From Bacillota bacterium (GTDB lineage: Bacteria; Bacillota_A; Clostridia; DSM-8532): a stretch of DNA of 6,864 nucleotides. The translations under genes were made by a program, and so were the position numbers. Below are positions 1 to 6,121 of the stretch, piece by piece. Location of the stretch: positions 1-6,864 of the forward strand of contig JAFADM010000195.1 in the NCBI GenBank assembly GCA_023424865.1. Direction: 5' to 3'. The stretch's first letter is position 1; each line of letters starts with the position of its first letter. Below the pieces are notes generated by a model. That model ran no database searches and was not told the origin of the DNA. It was given only the letters and a program-made list of their open reading frames with translations.

Positions 1-187
1 AAATCTCATGATCCAGAGAAGGACCTTCCCTGAGGTTCAACTCGTTGGCAGTGACCACTCCGCTGATAAAGTCTACTTTTTCAAAGGTTTGCGCAGCCTG
101 TGCCTTAACGGCTCCCCTGTCCGATAATCCGATTACCGCAAGAGAACAGAAAACAACAAGCGCTGCGGCGATAAAACGTTTCTTCAT
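1..187 (-). CDS. Secreted SH3-domain protein, N-terminal part (cut by left edge)
   Basis: The first 62 residues of a protein that continues past the left edge. The start at 187 has a strong SD (GGAGGGAG) about 6 nt upstream. Residues 1-31 look like a Sec signal peptide: Lys/Arg at positions 3-4, a hydrophobic core at about 5-21, and an Ala-Gln-Ala site near 29-31. The mature part then begins, and residues 44-59 (VVTANELNLREGPSLD) match the opening of a bacterial SH3 domain (SH3b/SH3_3, with the typical 'LNVRxGPS' pattern). Such domains bind peptidoglycan and are usually fused to NlpC/P60, SleB or amidase domains, or repeated in tandem. The catalytic part, if any, lies outside the window, so the enzyme class is unknown. 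A terminator separates the gene from hslO, so it is probably its own transcription unit. The SH3 and export calls are fairly sure; the function beyond wall binding is open. Confidence 0.8.
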   Translation of the reverse strand, partial: MKKRFIAAALVVFCSLAVIGLSDRGAVKAQAAQTFEKVDFISGVVTANELNLREGPSLDHEI

Positions 188-211
188 ACTCTCCCTCCAT
201 TTGCCATTATC

Positions 212-241
212 ATTTTGATGTTAGTATTCACCTTTTTTCAA
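212..241 (-). promoter_or_regulatory. Weak candidate promoter for the SH3-domain gene
   Basis: On the minus strand, TTGAAA (241-236) is followed after 18 nt by CAAAAT (217-212). This is a 5/6 and 4/6 match to the vegetative sigma-A boxes. It sits between the hslO terminator and the start at 187, where a promoter is expected. The match is modest in an AT-rich stretch, and I found no better sporulation-sigma match. The placement is an inference from position. Confidence 0.2.
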
Positions 242-271
242 TGAATTATCTCCACAACCGGTGGCGCAGAG

Positions 272-309
272 AAAAAAAAATGGCAACAATCTTATGCTAT
301 TGTTGCCAT
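272..309 (-). terminator. Intrinsic terminator downstream of hslO
   Basis: A perfect 11-bp stem (280-290 pairs with 299-309; ATGGCAACAAT on the plus strand) encloses an 8-nt loop at 291-298. On the minus strand it is followed directly by a run of T (279-272). This is a textbook Rho-independent terminator, about 76 nt after the hslO stop. It marks the end of the transcript that includes hslO. The plus-strand flank (AACCTTTTCTTTTTATT) is also T-rich, so some activity in the other direction is possible, but there is no plus-strand gene here to end. Confidence 0.92.
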
Positions 310-385
310 AACCTTTTCTTTTTATTACATACCGGGCCTTTGAACCAAATAAAGCCGTATTGAAGCGAATTGAGTTAGAAGCCTT

Positions 386-1306
386 TCACCGGGCTGATTC
401 CAACAGATTTTCAAGCTGTTGGCGATTAAAATGGTATTTTTTATTGCAAAAATGGCAATGGAGCTCGGCCCCCTTTTCATCCATGGCTATTTCGGAGAGC
501 TCCTTGCGGCCCAGGCTCAGAAGGTTTCTTTCCATCCTTTCCCTGGAGCAGTAGCAATGGTAACCGACCGGGCAGCGGGACAAAATTTCGTAGGAATCTT
601 CCGCTTCACGCTCCCTATCGCCGCCCATCAGAGCATGAAGAAGCTCTTCGGGATTAAGTCCGTCATGTATCATGGAGGTAACTGAGGGAAGGTTTTTTAT
701 CCTCTTTTCAATCCTCTCAATAACGCTTTCGTCACACTGGGGCATAAGCTGAATAAAATAGCCTCCTGCAGCAAGCACTTTACCCTCCGCACCAATGAGC
801 ACCCCAAGATTCATTACGGTAGGGATTTGCTCCGAGTACGCGTAATAATAGGCCAAATCCTCGGCAATTTCTCCCGATACCAGATCCACATAGCCTATAT
901 AGGGCTCCTTCATGCCGATGTCCTTAATTACGTTTAAATAACCCTTGCCCACAGCACCGCCTATGTCAAATTTTCCCAAGTCATTCAAAGGCATGTCAAA
1001 GTGATTATTATAGGCATATCCTCTCACCCTTGCCTGGGCGTCAGTTACGGCAACAATCCCCCCAATGGGTCCGTCGCCCCGTATTTGCACCGTAAGCGTA
1101 TCCTTTTCGGTTTTTAGCGTTTGGGACATAAGGGCAATGCCAGTCAGTACTCTTCCCAAAGCGGCACAGGGTGTAGGATTCATATCATGAAGCCGTCCCG
1201 CTTCGGCCACGGTTTGAGTTGTGACAGTGGTAAAAACCCTGACAGAGCCGCCCAGGGCCATTGCTTTTACAATATAGTCTCCGGTTATGCCGGTTTCATT
1301 AGTCAT
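386..1306 (-). CDS. hslO: Hsp33 redox-regulated molecular chaperone
   Basis: Cytosolic holdase chaperone of the Hsp33 family, 306 residues with this start, against about 290 for B. subtilis HslO. The N-terminal domain shows family landmarks: DYIVKAMALGGSVRVF near residues 10-25, PCAALGRVLTG (46-56), and TVQIRGDGPIGGIVAV (72-87). The C-terminal redox switch is intact: C251-x-C253 and C284-x-x-C287, the four zinc-binding cysteines that form disulfides under oxidation and unfold to expose the chaperone surface (known for the family). An additional C245 lies just upstream. The start at 1306 is chosen because GAGGAA sits 8 nt before it. An in-frame ATG at 1327 shares its A with the upstream stop (TAATG) and would add seven residues (MKRGIRS). 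Reading open to 1390 only adds repeat-derived residues unlike Hsp33. It lies downstream of the PLC-fold gene and ends the operon. Confidence 0.95.
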   Translation of the reverse strand: MTNETGITGDYIVKAMALGGSVRVFTTVTTQTVAEAGRLHDMNPTPCAALGRVLTGIALMSQTLKTEKDTLTVQIRGDGPIGGIVAVTDAQARVRGYAYNNHFDMPLNDLGKFDIGGAVGKGYLNVIKDIGMKEPYIGYVDLVSGEIAEDLAYYYAYSEQIPTVMNLGVLIGAEGKVLAAGGYFIQLMPQCDESVIERIEKRIKNLPSVTSMIHDGLNPEELLHALMGGDREREAEDSYEILSRCPVGYHCYCSRERMERNLLSLGRKELSEIAMDEKGAELHCHFCNKKYHFNRQQLENLLESAR

Positions 1307-1314
1307 GCTTCTTA

Positions 1315-1320
1315 TTCCTC
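1315..1320 (-). promoter_or_regulatory. Ribosome binding site deciding the hslO start
   Basis: GAGGAA on the minus strand, 8 nt before the ATG at 1306. It lies inside the sequence that would be coding if translation began at the ATG at 1327, and that ATG has no comparable SD upstream. It therefore favours 1306, although ribosomes ending the upstream gene at 1327-1329 could also restart at 1327. Confidence 0.65.
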
Positions 1321-1326
1321 GTTTCA

Positions 1327-2322
1327 TTAAGTTGGGCTCTCGTCGATGGAATCCGCATCGATGGGACCCGCGTCGATGGGATCCGCGCAATCAAGACCCG
1401 TATCATAGCTGATATTTGAGAAAAGATCGTCTATGGGCTCATGCCTGTAAAGCCGTGAAAAGAGTATATTAATATGGTTTGAGGCCTTGCAGGCCGCCTC
1501 TTCCAGTATATCGTCCGCGGAGGCGGTTCGATCGTCCATTTCCGAAAAGGGATGAAACCAGCTTCGTTTTTTTCGATTGGCCCAATCAATGGTGTCATCC
1601 ACGGTGGAGGGGCAGGGAACCTTTGCGGGGCGAACAGCGCCGGCTGTAAGAGAATCCAGCCAGCCTATAAGAGACTTCTTCCAATTTACAGGGTCATAAA
1701 GCAGATCACAGCCTCTGTAGCAGTCCGCCAGAAGCCGGTCTAATTCCCTGGAGGTGGTTTCTACGCCATAAACCTCAAGAAATGATGTCTTTAGAAAATC
1801 AGCCACCGTATCCGGCCAATGCTTGCCAATGTCAATCAGCTTGCGCTGCCTGACCCGGCTGGCAGGAACACCCCTGCCCTCTTTCCAGTAAAGGGCATCC
1901 AGCATGAGCTCAACCCTCTGATGGGTTGTATGAGCCGGTGTGCCGCTTTTAGTCCAAATCCAGTGATTGCATGCCCAATAAACATAGGGATGAATAAGGC
2001 TGTCCAGAGTGAAGTGACAGATAAAGCCGCTCATGTAAACAGCCAGATCCGACCAGCCTTCCTCCCAGGACAGAATTTGAAGCCTTTCAAAGCCTGCTTT
2101 CAGAAAAGCTGCGGTATGATGCCTGTGCATGGTTTCACCCAAATCCTTCAGATATCCCTTCCCCTTTCCGGGAAAGCAATGATCGTAAAACAGGGTGTCC
2201 GGCCCCTGGGCGCCAAGCCGGTACAGAGGTTTTTTCTTTAAAATCCCCTCTACAATTCTCCGGCTTTCAATGCGATCCAAAACGGCATCGGAATGAAGCA
2301 CATGGGTCAAAAAATCAGCCAT
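1327..2322 (-). CDS. Zinc-dependent phospholipase C-fold protein
   Basis: 331 residues. The motif layout matches the zinc-dependent phospholipase C / S1-P1 nuclease fold (PF00882-like). It has His7/His10 near the N-terminus, GAQGPD with D42, MHRHH with H66/H68/H69, H103-x3-D107 plus H111 in a hydrophobic helix (GFICHFTLDSLIHPY), and H134-x3-E138. These follow the same order as the zinc ligands of B. cereus PLC (D55, H69, H118-x3-D122, H128, H142-x3-E146). Unlike that secreted enzyme, this protein starts MADFLTHVLHSD with no signal peptide, so it is probably cytosolic. Its substrate is unknown and phospholipase activity is not shown. Start choice: the ATG at 2322 overlaps the wecB stop by 8 nt (ATGGCTGA), suggesting translational coupling. 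A TTG at 2334 is possible but less likely. The C-terminal tail (about residues 311-331) is a low-complexity acidic repeat. The stop touches the possible ATG of hslO. Confidence 0.85.
   Translation of the reverse strand: MADFLTHVLHSDAVLDRIESRRIVEGILKKKPLYRLGAQGPDTLFYDHCFPGKGKGYLKDLGETMHRHHTAAFLKAGFERLQILSWEEGWSDLAVYMSGFICHFTLDSLIHPYVYWACNHWIWTKSGTPAHTTHQRVELMLDALYWKEGRGVPASRVRQRKLIDIGKHWPDTVADFLKTSFLEVYGVETTSRELDRLLADCYRGCDLLYDPVNWKKSLIGWLDSLTAGAVRPAKVPCPSTVDDTIDWANRKKRSWFHPFSEMDDRTASADDILEEAACKASNHINILFSRLYRHEPIDDLFSNISYDTGLDCADPIDAGPIDADSIDESPT
1342..1386 (-). repeat. Three tandem 15-bp repeats in the tail of the PLC-fold gene
   Basis: Three contiguous 15-bp units (1342-1356, 1357-1371, 1372-1386) with plus-strand consensus RTCGATGGRAYCCGC, differing at only a few positions. 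Read in frame on the minus strand they give ADPID-AGPID-ADSID, followed by ESPT and the stop. The unit is a multiple of three, so copy-number change would lengthen or shorten the tail without a frameshift. Confidence 0.9.
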
Positions 2323-3475
2323 TGTCAACCCCAAAGGCTCTGGGCCTTTCCTTTGTCATTCCATAACGGAAGCGAAGCGCGTCAAGGATACGGGCACAGG
2401 CCTTGCCGTCGCCATAAGGGTTTACTGCCCGGGACATTTTCTCATACTCTCCTTTATCGGACAAAAGCAGGCGTGCACTTTCATACACCGATTCGTATCC
2501 GGTTCCGGCAAGCTTGACTGTTCCGGCAGCAATGGCTTCTGGGCGCTCGGTTTCGTTTCTCAGTACCAAAACAGGCTTTCCCAGGGACGGAGCTTCTTCC
2601 TGCAGTCCTCCCGAGTCGGTCATAATAAGGTAAGACCGGGCCATAAGATTGTGCATGTCCTGCACAATGAGGGGTTCAATGAGGTGAATGCGCTCATGGC
2701 CGCTTAAAAAGCGCCCGGCAGTTTCTCTTACTGCTGGATTAAGATGAACGGGATAGATGAGCTCCACATCCTCGAATTCCTCACAAATATTTCTGAGAGC
2801 CCGGAATATATTTTCAAAAGGCTGTCCCAGATTCTCTCTGCGGTGAGCGGTTACGGCGACGACCCTTTTGTGTCCAAAGGCATAATTCTTTAAAAAAGAA
2901 TCCTCAAAAGTATAATCGTCACGAATGGTTTTTTGAAGGGCATCAATAACCGTATTGCCCGTAATATATATGGTATCATCGGAAACATTTTCCCGAAGAA
3001 GATTTTCTCTGTTGGCTGTTGTAGGAGAAAAGTGGAGATCCGCAAGCACCCCTGTCAGCCTTCGATTGGCTTCCTCGGGGTAGGGCGCATACTTGTCAAA
3101 GGTGCGAAGCCCGGCTTCCACATGACCGATAGCCGTTTGAGTGTAGAAGGCTGCAAGAGAAGCGGCAAAGGTGGTGGTGGTATCCCCATGGACAAGCACA
3201 ATATCCGGCTTTGCTTTAAGGAACACCTCATAAAGGCCTTCCATGGCCTTGCTGGTTATACCTGCCAGGGTTTGTCTTTCCTGCATAATATTCAAATCGT
3301 AATCCGGAGTTATTTCAAAGATCTCTAAAACCTGATCCAGCATCTGACGGTGCTGAGCCGTTACACAGACAGTGGAATCAAAATCGGGATGGCTTTCCAG
3401 AGCTTTAACCAGGGGGGCCATTTTAACAGCCTCAGGCCGGGTACCGAATACCGTCATTACTTTTAATTTATTCAT
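2315..3475 (-). CDS. wecB: UDP-N-acetylglucosamine 2-epimerase (non-hydrolysing)
   Basis: Cytosolic enzyme (WecB/MnaA family) interconverting UDP-GlcNAc and UDP-ManNAc, which supplies ManNAc for wall teichoic acid linkage units or other envelope glycans. It has 386 residues, normal for the family. Motifs: GTRPEAVKMAP (11-21), HGDTTTT with D98, GHVEAGLRT with E120, YPEEANRR with E134, TAHRREN with H211, and the C-terminal UDP-site signature TDSGGLQEEAPSLGKP. D98, E120 and E134 line up with the catalytic acids D95, E117 and E131 of the E. coli enzyme at a constant offset of three. The start at 3475 gives the family-like beginning MNKLKVMTVFGTRPE and lies downstream of an AAGGAG. The ATG at 3496 would add MKEKVVA but has no SD. 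It follows tagO by 77 nt and overlaps the PLC-fold gene by 8 nt. Both sugar enzymes being adjacent supports a role in glycan initiation. Confidence 0.95.
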   Translation of the reverse strand: MNKLKVMTVFGTRPEAVKMAPLVKALESHPDFDSTVCVTAQHRQMLDQVLEIFEITPDYDLNIMQERQTLAGITSKAMEGLYEVFLKAKPDIVLVHGDTTTTFAASLAAFYTQTAIGHVEAGLRTFDKYAPYPEEANRRLTGVLADLHFSPTTANRENLLRENVSDDTIYITGNTVIDALQKTIRDDYTFEDSFLKNYAFGHKRVVAVTAHRRENLGQPFENIFRALRNICEEFEDVELIYPVHLNPAVRETAGRFLSGHERIHLIEPLIVQDMHNLMARSYLIMTDSGGLQEEAPSLGKPVLVLRNETERPEAIAAGTVKLAGTGYESVYESARLLLSDKGEYEKMSRAVNPYGDGKACARILDALRFRYGMTKERPRAFGVDNG

Positions 3476-3487
3476 AGCTACAACTTT

Positions 3488-3493
3488 CTCCTT
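3488..3493 (-). promoter_or_regulatory. Ribosome binding site deciding the wecB start
   Basis: AAGGAG on the minus strand, with 12 nt to the ATG at 3475. The spacing is rather long but still usable. The earlier in-frame ATG at 3496 lies upstream of this site and has only AT-rich sequence before it, so 3475 is preferred. Confidence 0.5.
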
Positions 3494-3533
3494 CATGCAT
3501 CATCCATTTTTTGTTTGACTCTGGCTTTTTTTA

Positions 3534-3561
3534 TTTTTAATGGTGATAATCTTTATGACAA
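3534..3561 (-). promoter_or_regulatory. Weak candidate promoter for wecB and downstream genes
   Basis: On the minus strand, TTGTCA (3561-3556) is followed after 16 nt by TAAAAA (3539-3534). This is a 5/6 and 4/6 match to the sigma-A boxes. It overlaps the tagO stop and lies in the AT-rich tagO-wecB gap. It could give wecB and the genes after it their own transcript. An AT-rich gap can match by chance. Confidence 0.2.
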
Positions 3562-4851
3562 AGGGGTGGAATCGTGGCTTTTCTTTCCCGAAGCCGCTTC
3601 CATTTGGGCTGTTTCAACCACATCCTCCGGACCAGGCTCCCTCTCCTGATTGACGGGCAGCGGCTGTTCCGCCACACGCTTATTGTCAGCCGGCAAAACC
3701 GCTGTTTCAGGGCCTTCATCCAGAACTTCTGCTGCTTCCTTCTGAAGGACTCCGTTTTTTTCGTCCTCGGGCATTTTAAGCTCCGACAGGTTGCGGGCAC
3801 CCCCGATACCGAACATAACGAGTATGATAAGCAGAATAAGGGAAGGCAGCAGGCCTTTATCTACAAGAGCAATTGAAAATAACCCCAGAGTGGCGCTGAT
3901 AACATAAAGAATAATCACAGACATGCGGTGGCTTATTCCCATATCCAAAAGGCGGTGGTGAATATGCCCCCTGTCAGCTTCGCCAATAGGTCTGCCGTGT
4001 ACAATACGCCGGGTAATGGCAAAGGCCGTATCAAAAATGGGGAGGCCAAGTACGAGTATGGGAATGGCCAGAGCTATGGCTGTAACCGATTTTAACGTAC
4101 CCTGAATGGAAATGGTGGCCAGAATAAACCCCAAAAAGGTCGAACCCGTATCCCCCATGAAGATTTTAGCCGGATTAAAATTGTAGGGAAGGAAACCGAA
4201 TATAGCTCCTACCAGGGATACTGCCAGGATGGCTATATCGTCCTGCCTGCGAATGACAGCAACTATAAAGAGAGATAAAGCGGCAATACCCGAAACCCCT
4301 GCAGCCAGACCGTCCAATCCGTCAATTAAATTAATGGCGTTGGTCATGCCTACTATCCAAAACACAGAGATAAGAAAGGCCAGGATATCGCCAAGGGAGA
4401 ACATCATGGAAGGCACGCTGGCCACGGCATTCTGAAAGGGCTTGGAAATAGCAACGATGCGGGTTCCCGTAGCAACCACCAAAATAGCGGCAAGAAGCTG
4501 AACCGGAAATTTAATGCGTGCCCGTAAGGGCTTGATATCATCGATAATTCCCAGGACTATAATGATGAGCGCACCGCCCATTAAGCCAAGGGATTTGGGT
4601 TGGGTAAAAAAAGCCAAAAAGGACTGGGTATCCTTAATGGCAAAGCTGTAAACAATGGCCAGTAAAAAGCCGGCTATAATAGCAAGCCCGCCCATAAGGG
4701 CCATGGGTTTTTTATGCACACGCCGCGTGTCCTTGGGAACACTGACGGCTCCTGCTTTGAAAGCAATTCTTCTTGCTATAGGCGTGGCGAAGAAGGCTAC
4801 TATGAGCGCTACCGCAAACGCCACTAGATGATGGAACTCAATGATTATCAT
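3553..4851 (-). CDS. tagO: Undecaprenyl-phosphate GlcNAc-1-phosphate transferase (TagO/WecA type)
   Basis: Polytopic membrane enzyme of the MraY/WecA/TagO family that moves GlcNAc-1-P from UDP-GlcNAc to undecaprenyl phosphate, the first step of teichoic acid and related glycans. About ten hydrophobic segments span residues 5-350. Motifs on the cytoplasmic side: RRVHKKPMALMGG (43-55), the DD pair D104-D105 in IIDDIKPLRARIKFPVQ, NAINLIDGLDGLA (171-183, with N171, N174, D177 and D180), PYNFNPAKIFMGDTGS (222-237, with D234), and the HIHHRLL box (296-302) typical of the GlcNAc/WecA branch rather than MraY. The start at 4851 has AGAGGTG five nt upstream. At 432 residues it is longer than most TagO proteins because of a hydrophilic, acidic, Pro/Glu-rich tail from about residue 357. 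Neighbouring wecB supplies the UDP-ManNAc commonly used in the next step. The exact polymer made is not shown here. Confidence 0.93.
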   Translation of the reverse strand: MIIIEFHHLVAFAVALIVAFFATPIARRIAFKAGAVSVPKDTRRVHKKPMALMGGLAIIAGFLLAIVYSFAIKDTQSFLAFFTQPKSLGLMGGALIIIVLGIIDDIKPLRARIKFPVQLLAAILVVATGTRIVAISKPFQNAVASVPSMMFSLGDILAFLISVFWIVGMTNAINLIDGLDGLAAGVSGIAALSLFIVAVIRRQDDIAILAVSLVGAIFGFLPYNFNPAKIFMGDTGSTFLGFILATISIQGTLKSVTAIALAIPILVLGLPIFDTAFAITRRIVHGRPIGEADRGHIHHRLLDMGISHRMSVIILYVISATLGLFSIALVDKGLLPSLILLIILVMFGIGGARNLSELKMPEDEKNGVLQKEAAEVLDEGPETAVLPADNKRVAEQPLPVNQEREPGPEDVVETAQMEAASGKKSHDSTPLS

Positions 4852-4901
4852 GACTACACCTCTTTGTGCATGAGAAACGTTTTACCCGTGTCCCTAAAGT
4901 G

Positions 4902-5363
4902 TTACGGATACAGGTTTTCATGTTCCTCATATCTGAGCACCCTCACACCGGCTTCCTTGAGAAGCTCCATGGAAAGCTCGTCCGGATAATCGCCCTTAAA
5001 GACGATTTTAGTAATGCCGGCGTTTATGGCAAGCTTTGCACAAAGCACACAGGGCTGGGTGGTCACATAAAGGACACCATCCTTAACACTGGTACCCGAA
5101 TAAGCTGCCTGGGCAATGGCGTTCTGCTCCGCATGAGTTGCCCGGCAAATTTCGTGCCTCTGGCCCGATGGAACATTCAGCTTTTCCCTGATGCAGCCTG
5201 TATCCAGACAATGCTGGCAGCCTACGGGAGCTCCGTTGTAACCGGTTGCCAAAATACGCTTGTCTTTTACAATTAAAGCGCCTACCTGCCTTCTCAGACA
5301 GGTAGAGCGCAATTTGACAAGCTCAACAATGCTCATAAAATACTCATCCCAGGACGGACGCAT
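4902..5363 (-). CDS. comEB: dCMP deaminase (ComEB family)
   Basis: Cytosolic zinc enzyme converting dCMP to dUMP, the feed for thymidylate synthase. It has 153 residues. The cytidine-deaminase signature is complete: H77-A-E79 (zinc ligand and proton shuttle) and P104-C105-V-L-C108 (zinc ligands). The extended Cys-rich insert [10 protein letters not shown] (C49, C52, C57) with GYNGAPVG before it is typical of deoxycytidylate deaminases and may hold a second zinc, as in the phage T4 enzyme. This sets it apart from tRNA adenosine deaminase and cytidine deaminase. The start at 5363 follows GGGAGGA. It lies 20 nt after the upp stop and 50 nt before tagO, so it is almost certainly co-transcribed with upp. 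The B. subtilis homologue sits in the late competence comE operon but is not needed for DNA uptake; no other competence gene is visible here. Confidence 0.94.
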   Translation of the reverse strand: MRPSWDEYFMSIVELVKLRSTCLRRQVGALIVKDKRILATGYNGAPVGCQHCLDTGCIREKLNVPSGQRHEICRATHAEQNAIAQAAYSGTSVKDGVLYVTTQPCVLCAKLAINAGITKIVFKGDYPDELSMELLKEAGVRVLRYEEHENLYP

Positions 5364-5383
5364 ACCAAAGTCCTCCCAAGAAA

Positions 5384-6013
5384 TTACTTTGTGCCGTAAA
5401 GACGGTCGCCTGCATCGCCCAAGCCGGGAACGATGTAACCGAATTCATTTAAGGTTTCATCCACTGCCGCACAGTAAATGCCAACATCGGGATAGGATTT
5501 ATGAAGCTTTTCGATTCCCTGCTTGGAGGCAATAAGGCAAACGAATTTGATGCTCTTGGCGCCATACTGCTTCATAAACTTAACCGCGTCACAGGCAGAA
5601 CCACCGGTAGCCAGCATGGGATCCAGTATAACCACATCCCTTTCGCTTACATCCTCTGGAAGCTTACAGTAGTATTCCACAGGCTCCAGCGTATTATGAT
5701 CTCTGTAAAGGCCGATATGTCCGACCCTTGCCATGGGTACAAGCTTTAAAAGGCCGTCCACCATGCCAAGACCCGCTCTTAAAATAGGTACAAAGGCAAG
5801 CTTTTTCCCCGAAATGATATTGGTCCTTGCAAGTCCCACAGGTGTTTCAATCTCCACCTGCTTTAAAGGAATATCCCTAGTCACCTCGTACCCCATCAGC
5901 ATGGAGATTTCGGAAGCAAGCTCCCTGAACTCCTTAGAGCTTGTGTTCTTATCTCTTAAAAGAGAAATCTTGTGCTGAATGAGGGGGTGATCAAATACAA
6001 AAACATTATCCAT
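5384..6013 (-). CDS. upp: Uracil phosphoribosyltransferase
   Basis: Cytosolic salvage enzyme: uracil + PRPP gives UMP + pyrophosphate. It has 209 residues, the standard bacterial Upp length. Landmarks: [16 protein letters not shown] at the N-terminus (5-21), [14 protein letters not shown] (74-87), the PRPP-binding loop [10 protein letters not shown] (131-140), and the uracil-binding C-terminal segment [13 protein letters not shown] (192-204). The start at 6013 has GGAGG about 7 nt upstream. It lies 108 nt downstream of rpiB across a repeat-bearing gap and 20 nt upstream of the dCMP deaminase gene. RpiB makes ribose-5-phosphate, from which PRPP is made, so the order is metabolically sensible. 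I see no PyrR-type attenuator ahead of it. Confidence 0.97.
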   Translation of the reverse strand: MDNVFVFDHPLIQHKISLLRDKNTSSKEFRELASEISMLMGYEVTRDIPLKQVEIETPVGLARTNIISGKKLAFVPILRAGLGMVDGLLKLVPMARVGHIGLYRDHNTLEPVEYYCKLPEDVSERDVVILDPMLATGGSACDAVKFMKQYGAKSIKFVCLIASKQGIEKLHKSYPDVGIYCAAVDETLNEFGYIVPGLGDAGDRLYGTK

Positions 6014-6053
6014 TTCAAGTCCTCCATACGCATTTACTTAATTATCTTTATTG

Positions 6054-6120
6054 GTCTTATTTATCGCTTGTCTTATTTATCGCTTGTCTTATTTTATCAG
6101 AGTGCTCTAATTTATCGCTT
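6054..6120. repeat. 16-bp tandem repeats between rpiB and upp
   Basis: Two perfect adjacent copies of GTCTTATTTATCGCTT (6054-6069, 6070-6085) are followed by a degenerate copy with one inserted T (6086-6098) and a fourth copy matching 14 of 16 positions (6105-6120). The array fills most of the rpiB-upp gap and begins right after the rpiB stop. The unit is not a multiple of three and carries TAA codons on the minus strand, so it is non-coding. A short dyad (AGAG-TG-CTCT, 6099-6108) interrupts it. It might serve as upp leader or regulatory sequence, or simply be slippage-derived; nothing in the sequence decides this. Confidence 0.85.
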
Positions 6121-6121
6121 C

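Noticed and set aside
188..385. A possible small gene or RNA in the hslO to SH3-gene gap
   Set aside because: Apart from the intrinsic terminator, a weak promoter match and AT-rich sequence, I see no coding frame with a ribosome site on either strand and no recognisable structured RNA.
1307..1390. N-terminal extension of hslO back to 1390 (MRGSHRRGSHRCGFHRREPNL...)
   Set aside because: The extra residues are the 15-bp tandem repeats of the PLC-fold gene tail read in another frame. Hsp33 proteins do not have them, and there is a good ribosome site for 1306.
1819..2241. Plus-strand open frame of 140 codons opposite the PLC-fold gene
   Set aside because: It lies wholly antisense to a gene with clear zinc-ligand motifs, has no convincing ribosome site, and its product has no recognisable family features. 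The same holds for the other plus-strand frames in the window, such as 2933-3328 and 4866-5276.
3537..3800. Minus-strand frame overlapping the tail of tagO
   Set aside because: The peptide is dominated by Arg and Lys and is a frame shadow of the tagO acidic tail. TagO's own frame runs uninterrupted through to its stop.
6096..6111. A GAGTGCTC dyad resembling half of the HrcA/CIRCE heat-shock operator
   Set aside because: CIRCE needs TTAGCACTC and GAGTGCTAA separated by 9 nt. Here there is only one short AGAG-TG-CTCT palindrome with no second arm, and the next gene is upp, not a heat-shock gene.
6054..6120. CRISPR-like array
   Set aside because: The 16-bp units are directly adjacent with no unique spacers, too short for CRISPR repeats, and no cas genes are present.
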